From NCBI RefSeq assembly GCF_032337135.1, contig NZ_JAVXZZ010000002.1, forward strand, positions 992,001-1,056,000: a stretch of 64,000 bases of DNA, written 5' to 3'. The notes under the pieces are model-generated. The model made no database searches, had not been told where the DNA came from, and saw nothing but the letters and a program-made list of their open reading frames with translations. This document shows, piece by piece, positions 22,647-31,872 of this stretch. A program made the position numbers and the translations under genes. Every line of letters begins with the position of its first letter. The stretch's first letter is position 1. Source of the DNA: Allorhodoferax sp032337135. GTDB taxonomy: Bacteria; Pseudomonadota; Gammaproteobacteria; Burkholderiales; Burkholderiaceae_C.

Positions 22647-25052
22647 TCAGCCGTTGCCTGGCAGCCTTGAAACGAGTTCGGTGAACTTATCGGCATCCAG
22701 GCCTGGCGAGCACAGGTAGCCCTGGAAGCTGGCGCACTGCACACTGTGCAGGTAGCTGCGCTGCGCGTCCGTTTCCACGCCTTCTGCCACCACTGCGAGC
22801 TTCAGAGCCCGCGCCATCGCCACGGTGGCGCTGACAATGGCCTTGTCGCTTTCGTCCTCGGGCAGCCCCATGACAAAGGCTCGGTCAATCTTGAGTTTGG
22901 AGATAGGAAACTTCTTCAGGTAAGCCAGGCTCGAGTAACCAGTACCGAAATCGTCGATGGCCAGGCTCAGGCCCAAGGCAGCCAGCGCGTCGAGCTTGGC
23001 GAGCGCCTCCTCGGCGTCCTTGACCAGGATGGATTCGGTGAGCTCCAGTTCGAGCAAGGCCGGATCCAGCCCGACACCACGGATTGAGTCGGCCACCCGC
23101 TCCACGAATTCGGCCTGGTGGAACTGCAAGGCCGACACGTTCACGGAAACCACCACCGGCATGCCCTGCTTTTGCCACAGCGTTGCCTGGCGTACCGCCT
23201 CCCCCAACACCCAGTTGCCCAGGTTGATGATGAAGCCGGACTCCTCCGCCAAGGGAATGAAGGTCGACGGCGGCACCTGCCCCAGTTCCGGGTCGTGCCA
23301 CCGCAACAACGCTTCGGCCCCGACCAACTGCCCGGTTTCCAAGGATATCTGGGGCTGGTACACGAGCCTGAACAACTGCCGTTCCAGCCCCTGCCGCATG
23401 GCATGCTCCATGCGGATGCGCGAGAGCCAGTCCACGTTCATCTGCGGCTGGTAAAAGCGCAGCGAGCCCCGGCCACGCTCCTTGACACCCTGCATGGCGG
23501 TGTCGGCACACTGGATGAGTTCATCCACGGTACGTCCGTCGTCGGGATAGAGCGCGATGCCGATGCTGCAACCCAGCGAGAAGTCCATGTCCTGCACTTC
23601 AAACGGCTGCCCCAATGCGGCAATGATGCGCCGTGCGGCAATCTCTGCCCCAAACGCGTCTGCTTCCTGCAGGAACACCACGAATTCGTCGGCACCGAGC
23701 CTGGAGAGCGTATCCACTTCGCGCAGACATAGCCGGATGCGCTGTGCCACTTCCACCAGGACCCGGTCACCAAGGGCATGTCCGAAAGACTCGTTGATGC
23801 TCTTGAATCGGTCAAGGTCGACAAACAGCACCCCACAGGGCATGCCCTGGCGTTGGCTCAGCCCCAGCATCAGTTCGGCCCGCTGCGCCAGCATCAGACG
23901 GTTGGGCAGTCCGGTCAGCAGATCGGTGCTGGCCAGCACGTCGATACGCTTTTCTGCCTCGACCCGGGCGGTGAGGTCCTGCACGAAGCCGACGGTATGG
24001 ACCAGGTGTCCGTGCTCATCGCGCAACGCCACCCACGACACCTGCACATGGAACCGACGACCCTGTCGCTCATGCACCAGTTCGCCACTCCAGATACCTT
24101 CTTCGTCCAGGGCGCGCGCTACGCCGACAAAATAATCGGGCCGCAATGGGTCGGAAAACAGTGACGTGGCTTCGCGCCCGATCAACTCCGAAAGGGGACT
24201 CCCGACCAGCCGTTCGCACTCCGGGTTAACCTGGACCAGGCGATGCCCTGCGTCGGTAATGAAAATCGCATCCGGGCTGCAATCGAACACCTTGGCAGCC
24301 AGTTGCAGTCGTCGCTCGGCATCGACCTGGGCAGTGACATCGCGGTAGGAACACACGCGCCCCATCACGCGTCCACGGCTGAACTTCGGTACCACCCGTC
24401 GCTCCACGATACGCCCGTCACGCAGGTAGAGATGATCCGATGCAGCCTGCTCCGGCAACTGTGCAATCACTTGCCACCGGGCGCGGTACGCATCGGGATC
24501 AGACATCCATGACTCGAGATGGGTACCCAATGCCGCGAGCTTGGCGTCGTCCAGCATCGCATCGGGAAGCTGCCACATCTGGGCAAAGCGATGGTTGAAA
24601 TGCTTGACGCCCCCGTGCAGGTCGAGCACCAGCAGCGCGTCGTGACTGGATTCCAGCGTCGCGCGCAGGTCATCCAATCGTTCTTCAAGCAGCGCCTCAC
24701 GCGCGAGCTGCGAGCGCATGTCACGCAACACCACAAGGAAAAACGGGGTCCCTGCGTCCAGCCATACCCGGCTGACCTTGCGCTCAACCGCAATGCCCAC
24801 GCCTTGGATGGAACGCACCAGGGTCTGGGAGTGAATGCCTTCAGCGTGACCCGCCGCAACATCCTCCCAGTAGTACATATCCTCGGGAGAGGCCATGAGC
24901 TCGATCGCGGGACGATCGATCAGTTCCTCGGGCCCGATACCCAGCAACTGGGATGCTGCCTGGTTGGCCACGACCACTCGCAGGGTATGCGGGTCGACCA
25001 GCCAAGCTGCATCGGTCAATGCAGAGAGCCAGGACTGCAGCATGTCCTTCAT
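22647..25052 (-). CDS. PAS-GGDEF-EAL cyclic-di-GMP signalling protein
   Basis: An 801-residue protein with three PAS-type sensor domains (roughly residues 5-115, 130-245 and 255-375), then GGDEF (about 380-540) and EAL (about 550-795). The GGDEF signature is RLGADEFVVF, a tolerated Gly-to-Ala change. The EAL domain keeps EALLRWHD, NVSALQFHQ, LTESILV, IDDFGTGYSSLAYLKKFP, LKIDRAF and VAEGVET, so phosphodiesterase activity is likely; whether the cyclase is active is open. No membrane segments, so the sensor is cytoplasmic. Its ATG overlaps the stop of the HD-GYP gene (ATGA). Confidence 0.93.
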   Translation of the reverse strand: MKDMLQSWLSALTDAAWLVDPHTLRVVVANQAASQLLGIGPEELIDRPAIELMASPEDMYYWEDVAAGHAEGIHSQTLVRSIQGVGIAVERKVSRVWLDAGTPFFLVVLRDMRSQLAREALLEERLDDLRATLESSHDALLVLDLHGGVKHFNHRFAQMWQLPDAMLDDAKLAALGTHLESWMSDPDAYRARWQVIAQLPEQAASDHLYLRDGRIVERRVVPKFSRGRVMGRVCSYRDVTAQVDAERRLQLAAKVFDCSPDAIFITDAGHRLVQVNPECERLVGSPLSELIGREATSLFSDPLRPDYFVGVARALDEEGIWSGELVHERQGRRFHVQVSWVALRDEHGHLVHTVGFVQDLTARVEAEKRIDVLASTDLLTGLPNRLMLAQRAELMLGLSQRQGMPCGVLFVDLDRFKSINESFGHALGDRVLVEVAQRIRLCLREVDTLSRLGADEFVVFLQEADAFGAEIAARRIIAALGQPFEVQDMDFSLGCSIGIALYPDDGRTVDELIQCADTAMQGVKERGRGSLRFYQPQMNVDWLSRIRMEHAMRQGLERQLFRLVYQPQISLETGQLVGAEALLRWHDPELGQVPPSTFIPLAEESGFIINLGNWVLGEAVRQATLWQKQGMPVVVSVNVSALQFHQAEFVERVADSIRGVGLDPALLELELTESILVKDAEEALAKLDALAALGLSLAIDDFGTGYSSLAYLKKFPISKLKIDRAFVMGLPEDESDKAIVSATVAMARALKLAVVAEGVETDAQRSYLHSVQCASFQGYLCSPGLDADKFTELVSRLPGNG

Positions 25053-26371
25053 GCCGCACTATCCTCTGCGGGTGTCGGCAACTCGCTTGCACCTTCAAAG
25101 AAGTAGTTCACACGCAGGCGCGGCGCAAGGTAGTCCAGTGCCTCTGCTGGCAACAGCTGCGGCCGAATGCTGCGGCGTATGCTGATGTCGGGGAGCTTTT
25201 CCAGATCGACCATCAAGGCTTCGTGCCGGGGAACTCGCGGATCATGGATGACCAGGCTGGGTTTGAGTGGGCGACTGGAATTGACTGCTACCACCATGGC
25301 ATAGCGGTCATCCGACAACTGAACCACCGAGCCCGGGGGGTAGATACCCATCATCCGAATGAATGCAGACAGCACCGTAGGCTCGCACTGGGATTTGAAC
25401 TGGCTGAATATCGCCGCCAACGCTTCGTGCGGCGTCAGTGCCGCTGCTGGCCGCACGGGGTTGACGAGGCTGTCGTAACGGTTAACCACCGACAGGATGC
25501 GTCCGAGGGCACCGATTTCATCGCCTTTGCTGCGTTTCGGAAATCCGCCCCCGTCGTGCCCCTCGTGGTGTTGTGCAATGGCGAGTGTGGCAGCACCGGA
25601 CAGCCCCATGAGCTTTGCCGCCTGCACGCTGCAGGCCACATGTTCCTGGTACATGCGGGTTTCCGTGGCGTTGAAGCCATCCACTGGCCAACGCACACGC
25701 TCTGGAATCTGCAGCTTGCCTATGTCATGCAGGAAGGCTGCAACCCCCAGTTCCTGCTGGTCGGCCAGGGGCATACCCATGGCACGGGCCAGCAGCAAGG
25801 ACACGATCGTGACATTGACCGGATGCTGCGCGGACTTCTCCCCGGCCGACTCGGAAAGCAGACGGATGGAGAGCTCCCCAGCGCCAGCCATGTCTGCAAG
25901 CAATCCCGCCACCAGCACCTGGGTCTGTTCCGCAGCTTCCTTGGGCTTGGCCGCGCTGATGTCAGCGACTTTTCGGTAGACCCGGCTGCTCTCCTGAAAA
26001 CGCTTTTCGCACGCCTGCAGGTTCTTCTGCTGCGCCGCGAGCAACTGTGCCCGCTCGGCACGCTCCAGGGCCTGACGCGCCGCCCGCTCGGCGGCCAACT
26101 GTGCTGCCGCAGCCTGCGCCGCGGCCTGCGCACTGGCCAGCGCGGCGGACGCAGACACGCCAGCGGGCGTTGCATCGCCGACGTCGCTGCGGGAAGGGTC
26201 GATCTGAACCTTGCGCAATCCCAGTCGACGCAGTGTCTCGATCTGGTGCGTCTGGGAAAGCTTGAACCGATTGGTGGGAAAGGGGTGTGACAACCAGCCG
26301 ATATCGAGCATGACAAACATACCCAAGCGCAGGTCGTCGATATCAACGGATGGAAAAACGTCTTTGTGCAT
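25049..26371 (-). CDS. HD-GYP cyclic-di-GMP phosphodiesterase with DUF3391
   Basis: A 440-residue protein. The N-terminal DUF3391 (VDIDDLRLGMFVMLDIGWLS), an alanine-rich coiled region (about residues 75-120) and an HD-GYP domain follow in order. The key residues are present: LHDIGKLQIPERV carries the HD pair, AIAQHHEGHDGGGFP has the HHE and the GYP-equivalent GFP, and EIGALGRILSVVNRYDSLV follows. It hydrolyses cyclic-di-GMP to GMP. It is the first gene of a two-gene operon with the PAS-GGDEF-EAL protein. Confidence 0.92.
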   Translation of the reverse strand: MHKDVFPSVDIDDLRLGMFVMLDIGWLSHPFPTNRFKLSQTHQIETLRRLGLRKVQIDPSRSDVGDATPAGVSASAALASAQAAAQAAAAQLAAERAARQALERAERAQLLAAQQKNLQACEKRFQESSRVYRKVADISAAKPKEAAEQTQVLVAGLLADMAGAGELSIRLLSESAGEKSAQHPVNVTIVSLLLARAMGMPLADQQELGVAAFLHDIGKLQIPERVRWPVDGFNATETRMYQEHVACSVQAAKLMGLSGAATLAIAQHHEGHDGGGFPKRSKGDEIGALGRILSVVNRYDSLVNPVRPAAALTPHEALAAIFSQFKSQCEPTVLSAFIRMMGIYPPGSVVQLSDDRYAMVVAVNSSRPLKPSLVIHDPRVPRHEALMVDLEKLPDISIRRSIRPQLLPAEALDYLAPRLRVNYFFEGASELPTPAEDSAA

Positions 26372-26523
26372 TCAATACTGGGCCCTGACTGGACCCGGCT
26401 CCCTGGTGACCGTCACACATCCAAGTGGTGATACTGGCCGAAATTACCACGAATTGCAAGGCTTTGCTGCGCTCGCATATTCCTAGCGTACCACCCCCGG
26501 TATGTCGCCGGCCCGACCATGCA

Positions 26524-26558
26524 AAAGACCCCGGCAGCCTGGGCAAACCGGGGTCTTT
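26524..26558 (-). terminator. intrinsic terminator of the phaCAB operon
   Basis: The perfect 11-base arms AAAGACCCCGG (26524-26534) and CCGGGGTCTTT (26548-26558) enclose a 13-base loop. On the minus strand the stem ends in TCTTTTG. It lies 45 bases after the phaB stop codon. Confidence 0.8.
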
Positions 26559-26602
26559 GGAGCAGGCATGTCCATGCGCCATTGCGCATGGCCACCTGAG
26601 CA

Positions 26603-27340
26603 TCAGCTCATGTGCAAACCGCCGTTGACGGCAAACTCGGCGCCCGTGGCGTAGCCACCTTCGTCCGACGCCAGCCAGGCGATGATGGAGGCAATTTCGC
26701 TCGGCTCACCGAGACGCTTGACCGGCACGGTACCGACAATCTTCTCCAGCACGTCGGCACGAATGGCCTTGACCATGTCGGTACCGATGTAGCCAGGGCT
26801 CACGGTGTTTACCGTCACGCCCTTGGTGGCCAGTTCCTGGGCCAGGGCCATGGAGAAACCGTGCATGCCGGCCTTGGCTGCCGAGTAGTTGGTCTGCCCG
26901 GCCTGGCCCTTGGCACCGTTCACCGACGAGATGTTGATGATGCGGCCCCAGCCCTTTTCCACCATATCGGCCACGACTTGCTTGGTGACGTTGAACATGG
27001 AGGTGAGGTTGGTACCGATGACGGCATCCCAGTCTTCCTTGCTCATCTTCAGGAACATGCGGTCCTTGGTGATGCCGGCGTTGTTGACCAGCACATCGAT
27101 GGTGCCATGCTCGGCCTTGGCCTTGGCAAACGCTTCCACGGTGGAATCCCAGTCCCCCACATTGCCCACCGATGCGTAGAAGGTGTAACCCAGGGCCTTT
27201 TGCTCATCCAGCCACTTGGTGAAGTCGCGGGTCGGGCCGCAGCCAGCAATGACCTTGAAACCATCCTTGTGCAAACGCTGGCAGATGGCGGTCCCAATTC
27301 CGCCCATTCCTCCGGTGACATACGCGACACGTTGACTCAT
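26603..27340 (-). CDS. phaB: acetoacetyl-CoA reductase
   Basis: A 245-residue short-chain dehydrogenase that reduces acetoacetyl-CoA to (R)-3-hydroxybutyryl-CoA with NADPH, the second step of polyhydroxybutyrate synthesis. The cofactor loop is VTGGMGGIGTAICQRL, NNAG is present, the active-site serine lies in NISSVNGAKGQAG, and the Tyr-Lys pair in TNYSAAKAG. SPGYIGTDMVKAI is characteristic of PhaB. It is third in phaC-phaA-phaB; the 89-base gap after phaA contains a copy of the dispersed repeat. Confidence 0.95.
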   Translation of the reverse strand: MSQRVAYVTGGMGGIGTAICQRLHKDGFKVIAGCGPTRDFTKWLDEQKALGYTFYASVGNVGDWDSTVEAFAKAKAEHGTIDVLVNNAGITKDRMFLKMSKEDWDAVIGTNLTSMFNVTKQVVADMVEKGWGRIINISSVNGAKGQAGQTNYSAAKAGMHGFSMALAQELATKGVTVNTVSPGYIGTDMVKAIRADVLEKIVGTVPVKRLGEPSEIASIIAWLASDEGGYATGAEFAVNGGLHMS

Positions 27341-27360
27341 TACTTGCTCCTCTTGGGTTG

Positions 27361-27391
27361 TTGCTACAGTTTGTATAGCTGCCTGCGCTTG
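27361..27391. repeat. dispersed short repeat, copy between phaA and phaB
   Basis: TTGCTACAGTTTG then TATAGCTGCCTGCGCTTG. It fills much of the gap between the phaA stop and phaB. Confidence 0.65.
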
Positions 27392-27429
27392 CTGTACGGG
27401 GGCAGGCGGCCAATTCCCCGTATTTCGGT

Positions 27430-28608
27430 TCAGCGCTCGATGGTCAGGGCCACGCCCATGCCGCCACCGATGCACAGCGAGGCAACGCCCTTCTTTGCAC
27501 CGCGGCGCTGCATCTCGTGCAGCAGCGTCACCAGCACGCGGCAGCCCGAGGCGCCGATGGGGTGACCGATGGCAATGGCGCCGCCATTGACGTTGACCTT
27601 GGCGGGGTCGATGTCCAGCAGCTTGTTCACGGCGCAGGCCTGGGCTGCAAAGGCTTCGTTGAGCTCGAACAGGTCGACATCGGACGCCTTCCAGCCCGCA
27701 CGCGCCAAGGCCCGTTGCGTGGCAGAAACCGGGCCCAGGCCCATCAGGGCCGGATCCAGCCCGGTGGTGCCGAAACTGGCGATGCGACCCAGCGGTGTCA
27801 GGCCCAGGGCGGCAGCCTTTTTGGCCGTCATGACCATCACGGCAGCCGCGCCGTCGTTGATGCCCGACGCGTTACCGGCGGTCACGCTGCCTGCCTTGTC
27901 GAACGCGGGGCGCAGCCCGGCCAATGCTTCGGCGTTCGATTTGCGGTTGATGAACTCGTCGGCAGCAAAGACGATCGGATCGCCCTTCTTCTGCGCAATG
28001 CTGAATGGCACGATCTCGTCGACGAACTTGCCCGCATCCTGTGCCGCGGCAGCCTTTTGCTGGCTGGCCAGCGCCAGGGCGTCCTGCATCTCGCGGGTAA
28101 TGCCCTGTGCCTTGGCCACGTTTTCGGCGGTAATGCCCATGTGGTATTGGTTGTATACGTCCCACAGGCCATCGACGATCATGGTGTCAGCCATCTTCCA
28201 CTCGCCCATGCGCATGCCGTCACGGCTGCCCAGCAGTACGTGCGGCGAGGCACTCATGTTTTCCTGGCCACCCGCAATCACGATCTCGCTATCGCCCCAG
28301 GCGACCGACTGGGCCGCCAACATGACCGCCTTGAGGCCCGAGCCGCACACGGCATTAATCGTCAATGCTGGCGTTTCCTTGGCAATGCCGCTCTTGAGCA
28401 GGGCCTGGCGGGCGGGGTTCTGGCCGCTTCCGGCGGTCAGCACCTGTCCGAGAATGACTTCACCCACCTGGTCGGCACCGAGCTTGGTGCGCTCCAGCAG
28501 GTTCTTGATGACCGCTGCGCCCAGCTCGGGGGCCGGTGTCTTGGCGAGCGTGCCGCCGAATTTGCCCACAGCGGTGCGTGCCGCCGCAACGATGACGATG
28601 TCTTCCAT
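27430..28608 (-). CDS. phaA: acetyl-CoA C-acetyltransferase (beta-ketothiolase)
   Basis: A 392-residue thiolase that condenses two acetyl-CoA to acetoacetyl-CoA for polymer synthesis. The nucleophilic cysteine is in NAVCGSGLKAVMLA near residue 88, the catalytic histidine in AIGHPIGASGCRVL near 348, and the second cysteine in SLCIGGGMGVALTIE near 378. ATG 28608 begins the usual MEDIVIVAAARTAVGKFGG. It lies between phaC (34 bases upstream) and phaB. Confidence 0.95.
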   Translation of the reverse strand: MEDIVIVAAARTAVGKFGGTLAKTPAPELGAAVIKNLLERTKLGADQVGEVILGQVLTAGSGQNPARQALLKSGIAKETPALTINAVCGSGLKAVMLAAQSVAWGDSEIVIAGGQENMSASPHVLLGSRDGMRMGEWKMADTMIVDGLWDVYNQYHMGITAENVAKAQGITREMQDALALASQQKAAAAQDAGKFVDEIVPFSIAQKKGDPIVFAADEFINRKSNAEALAGLRPAFDKAGSVTAGNASGINDGAAAVMVMTAKKAAALGLTPLGRIASFGTTGLDPALMGLGPVSATQRALARAGWKASDVDLFELNEAFAAQACAVNKLLDIDPAKVNVNGGAIAIGHPIGASGCRVLVTLLHEMQRRGAKKGVASLCIGGGMGVALTIER

Positions 28609-28642
28609 GGAAATGTCTCCTAACACGGGAAAGGGTAATGAA

Positions 28643-30358
28643 TCAGGCCTTGGCCTTTACATAGCGGCCGGGGGCGGCCTCGATGACTTTGTACTTGCCC
28701 CTGCCATAGCGCTTGGGCGCTGGCACCTGGGCGCCGGCATGGGTCTGCAGCCAGTCCGACCAGTCGGTCCACCAGCTGCCCGGATGCTCCACGGCACCTT
28801 CCATCCACTGCGCGTGGGTCTTGGGCAACTTGCCATCGGCACGGATCCAGTGGCTGCGTTTCTTCTTGGCGGGTGGGTTGATCACACCGGCGATATGACC
28901 GGAGGCGCCCATGACAAAGCGCTTCTTGCCCTTGAGCACCTGGGTGGAAGCATAGGAGCCATCGATGGGAACAATGTGGTCTTCACGCGAGCCGTAGATG
29001 TAGACGGGGGTATCGACCTTGCCCAGATCCAGGGGCACACCGCACACCGTGGCACGGCCGGGCTTGATGAGGTTGTTTTCGAGGTAGGTGTTTCGGATGT
29101 ACCAGGCGTAGTACGGGCCCGGCAGGTTGGTGCAGTCCGAGTTCCAGTAGAGCAGGTCGAACGGCGGTGGCGTCTCCCCCTTGAGGTAGTTGCCCACCAC
29201 GTAGTTCCAGACCAGGTCGTTCGGACGCAGGAAGCTGAACGTGGACGCGAGGTCCTGCCCCTTCATGAGCCCCCCGTTCCCCATCTCCTGCTCGCGGTAT
29301 TTCACGAAGGCTTCGTCGATGAACACATCCAGAATGCCGGTGTCGGAAAAATCCAGGAAAGTGGTGAGGAAGGTCGCGCTCTTGACCGGCTTCTCGCCGC
29401 GGGCCGCCAGCACGGCCAGGGCCGTACCCAGCATGGTGCCGCCGACGCAGAAGCCCAGGGCATTCACCTGCGGTGCGCCGGTGATCTCGCGCGTGACAGC
29501 GATGGCCTGGATGACGGCGTCCTCAATGTAGTCGTCCCAGGTCTTGTGCGACAGGCTCGCATCGGGGTTGCGCCAGCTCACGATGAAGGTGTGGTGCCCT
29601 TGCGAGATGGCATAGCGCACCAGGGAATTGTCGGGCTGCAGATCCAGGATGTAGAACTTGTTGATGCATGGCGGCACCATCAGGAACGGTGTGGCATAGA
29701 CCTTGGGCGTGAGCGGCTTGTACTCGATGAGCTGGAACAGTTCGTTCTCGAACACCACGGAGCCTTCCGTGGTCGCCACGTTCTTGCCGACTTCGAACAG
29801 GCTCTCGTCGGTCATGGACACATGCCCCTGGGCGATGTCATGCACCAGGTTCTGCACCCCCTTGGCAATGCTCTCCCCCTTGGTGTCGATGGCCTTCTTC
29901 TGGGCCTCGGCATTCAAGGCCAGGAAGTTGCTGGGGGCCGCGGCAGCGGACCATTGCTCCACGGCGAAGCGGATGCGGTTGCGGGTCTTGGCATCGGCCT
30001 CCACGGCATCGGCCAGGCCCATGAGGGTACGCGAGTTGAGCAGGTAGACGGCCGCGCTGTAGGCGGCCAACGGGTTCGACGCCCAGGCCGGATCGGCGAA
30101 GCGCTTGTCATTGCCGACATTGGGGCCTTGCATGCCCCGCCCGAACAGCTCCATAGCCTCGGTCATGTACTGCTTCTGCAAGGTCTCGAGCTTCTTGGCA
30201 TTGAACTGAATGTTCGGCACAGTCTGCTGGCTGCCCGCTGCGGCGCCACCGAAGTCCATGGTCTGGAAGGACTGCAAGGCCTTGGTCCACCCGGTGGAAA
30301 GACTGTCCTGGAATTGTTGCGTTGCCTGGGCCCAGAATTCATTGGGAGACTGACTCAC
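28643..30358 (-). CDS. phaC: class I polyhydroxyalkanoate synthase
   Basis: A 571-residue class I synthase that polymerises (R)-3-hydroxyacyl-CoA into storage granules. The lipase-like box GFCVGGTMLG carries the catalytic cysteine near residue 303. The aspartate is in GSREDHIVPIDG and the histidine in GASGHIAGVINPP. The N-terminal domain (MSQSPNEFWAQATQQFQ) is typical of Burkholderiales. The first gene of phaCAB, divergent from a small membrane-protein gene with an 86-base shared upstream region in which I can see no clear operator. Confidence 0.96.
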   Translation of the reverse strand: MSQSPNEFWAQATQQFQDSLSTGWTKALQSFQTMDFGGAAAGSQQTVPNIQFNAKKLETLQKQYMTEAMELFGRGMQGPNVGNDKRFADPAWASNPLAAYSAAVYLLNSRTLMGLADAVEADAKTRNRIRFAVEQWSAAAAPSNFLALNAEAQKKAIDTKGESIAKGVQNLVHDIAQGHVSMTDESLFEVGKNVATTEGSVVFENELFQLIEYKPLTPKVYATPFLMVPPCINKFYILDLQPDNSLVRYAISQGHHTFIVSWRNPDASLSHKTWDDYIEDAVIQAIAVTREITGAPQVNALGFCVGGTMLGTALAVLAARGEKPVKSATFLTTFLDFSDTGILDVFIDEAFVKYREQEMGNGGLMKGQDLASTFSFLRPNDLVWNYVVGNYLKGETPPPFDLLYWNSDCTNLPGPYYAWYIRNTYLENNLIKPGRATVCGVPLDLGKVDTPVYIYGSREDHIVPIDGSYASTQVLKGKKRFVMGASGHIAGVINPPAKKKRSHWIRADGKLPKTHAQWMEGAVEHPGSWWTDWSDWLQTHAGAQVPAPKRYGRGKYKVIEAAPGRYVKAKA

Positions 30359-30444
30359 ACCACCACCTCACAAATCTGCGTACTGAACAATAGTCGTAGT
30401 ATCACTGCATTCACCTCTCACCAACCTGACAGAAGTTACCAACG

Positions 30445-30762
30445 ATGTACATCCTTCCCATCGGCTGGTTGTATGTGGCCTTGCTCATGGCCTTCGCCGA
30501 AGCCACCAACACCAACGGCACCATTCTGGGCGCCATCATCACCTTCGTGCTGTACGGGCTTCTACCTATCGGGCTCATGCTGTACTTCATGGGCACACCG
30601 GCGCGCAAGCGCGCCTTGCGCGAACGCGAAGCGGCCGAGCGGGCCCAGTACCTCTCACAAGCCAGCATCGAGCCAGATGCAGGCGGCCATGCGACCACTG
30701 ACCCGGTCGCGCCGGTGGCTGAAGAAGCGACCGGGGTTGCTGACCGTACACCACGGCAATGA
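30445..30762 (+). CDS. small membrane protein of unknown function
   Basis: A 105-residue protein. Two hydrophobic helices (LPIGWLYVALLMAF and TILGAIITFVLYGLLPIGLM) are separated by a short polar loop, then a basic/charged segment RKRALREREAAERAQ and a disordered acidic/Pro-Ala tail. I do not recognise a family. It is divergent from phaC. Its last 108 bases overlap the 3' end of the pgeF gene on the other strand, so its tail is constrained by the other reading frame. Being a real gene is supported by a start close to the pha promoter region and plausible protein composition. Confidence 0.68.
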   Translation: MYILPIGWLYVALLMAFAEATNTNGTILGAIITFVLYGLLPIGLMLYFMGTPARKRALREREAAERAQYLSQASIEPDAGGHATTDPVAPVAEEATGVADRTPRQ

Positions 30763-31470
30763 ACCGTCATTGCCATAGACCCGTGTAACACCGCAGGCAG
30801 CGAGTCGCCTTCTGGCCAGCGCAGGCAAGTCTGACAACCACTTGCCGTGGTGCGCAACAAAGCAGGCGGCCGCTCCGGCATCGCTCGCCACAAACGCAGC
30901 GCGCACTTCGTCGCCGACCTCGAAGGCCGCAGGGCCAATGCACGGCCCCAGCCACGCTATTAATTCAGAAGCTTGATACGCAGCATCGTGGCGGGATTCA
31001 GCCTGAAAAAAGGTGGAAAACGCAGCCACACCCTGCTCCACGACTCCCACCCCGGCCGTACCGAGCAAACCGCGCCAGCCCGCATGCAACGCGGCGACCC
31101 AACGCCCCCGGCTGTCACTGAGGAGTATGGGCAGGCAGTCCGCCACCATCACGGTGCACACCACACCGGCCGCTGCGCTGGCACTGCCATCGGCACAGGG
31201 CACTAAGTTCAGCGGCTCGACCAACTCCAGCACCGCCGTTCCATGGACCTGCTCCAGGTAATTTGGCGCCAACCCCACCCACTGCCGCAGGGCGGTGCGG
31301 TTGGCGGCCACCGCTGCAGGATCGTCACCCACGTGGGTACCGAGGTTGAGACTTTCGTAGGGTGCCGGTGAGCAGCCCCCCTGGCGCGTGGTGAACACGG
31401 CGCGGACGTTTGCAGGCACCGGCCACTGGGGGCGCAGGATGGCTTCTTCGGTCAGGGAACACACGTGCAT
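30655..31470 (-). CDS. pgeF: peptidoglycan editing factor / multicopper polyphenol oxidase-like (YfiH)
   Basis: A 271-residue YfiH/PgeF-family protein. Conserved segments are VFTTRQGGCSPAPYESLNLG, EQVHGTAVLE, VMVADCLPILLSD and VAALHAGWRGLLG, containing the His-Cys-His metal site. In E. coli it removes wrongly incorporated amino acids from peptidoglycan precursors; older annotations call it laccase-like. ATG 31470 is close to the family N-terminus. It overlaps the small membrane-protein gene tail to tail by 108 bases. Confidence 0.9.
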   Translation of the reverse strand: MHVCSLTEEAILRPQWPVPANVRAVFTTRQGGCSPAPYESLNLGTHVGDDPAAVAANRTALRQWVGLAPNYLEQVHGTAVLELVEPLNLVPCADGSASAAAGVVCTVMVADCLPILLSDSRGRWVAALHAGWRGLLGTAGVGVVEQGVAAFSTFFQAESRHDAAYQASELIAWLGPCIGPAAFEVGDEVRAAFVASDAGAAACFVAHHGKWLSDLPALARRRLAACGVTRVYGNDGSLPWCTVSNPGRFFSHRRDRVSGRMAACIWLDAGL

Positions 31471-31560
31471 GCAGGAAGGATAAACCAGCCTCACGACAAA
31501 ACCATGACGCCAAGCCGCTACCATTGACACCAACCCGTTTTACCCCGCAGAGGAGCCCCC

Positions 31561-31863
31561 ATGATTCTCGAATTGGCCGACATCCGCATCCACCCCGGCC
31601 AGAACGCCGCGTTTGAAGAAGCCATTGCCCGCGGACTGACCACGGTCATCGCAAAAGCCAAAGGGTTTCAGGGCTACAAGGTGAACCGCGGCATCGAAAG
31701 CAGTGAGCGCTACATCCTGCAGATCTTCTGGGACACCCTGGAGGACCACACCGTGGGCTTTCGCCAGTCCGACGCATTCACCCAATGGCGTTCCATCGTG
31801 GGACCATTCTTTGCCGCACCTCCAGTGGTCGAGCACTTCGAACTCGTCACCAAGTCTGCCTGA
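31561..31863 (+). CDS. antibiotic biosynthesis monooxygenase (ABM) domain protein
   Basis: A 100-residue dimeric alpha/beta-barrel protein: MILELADIRIHPGQNAAFEE, GFQGYKVNRGIESSERYIL and the following IFWDTLEDHTVGFRQSDAF fit the ABM fold. Such proteins range from quinol and haem monooxygenases to non-enzymatic stress proteins. No substrate can be inferred. GAGGAG lies just upstream of the ATG. It is followed after 9 bases by the FAH-family gene and is likely co-transcribed. Confidence 0.82.
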   Translation: MILELADIRIHPGQNAAFEEAIARGLTTVIAKAKGFQGYKVNRGIESSERYILQIFWDTLEDHTVGFRQSDAFTQWRSIVGPFFAAPPVVEHFELVTKSA

Positions 31864-31872
31864 AGGCTCGCC

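Noticed and set aside
27569..30778. A 1069-codon plus-strand reading frame across the pha region
   Set aside because: It lies exactly antisense to phaA and phaC, whose motifs are complete; long antisense frames are expected in GC-rich genes. The composition is not protein-like.
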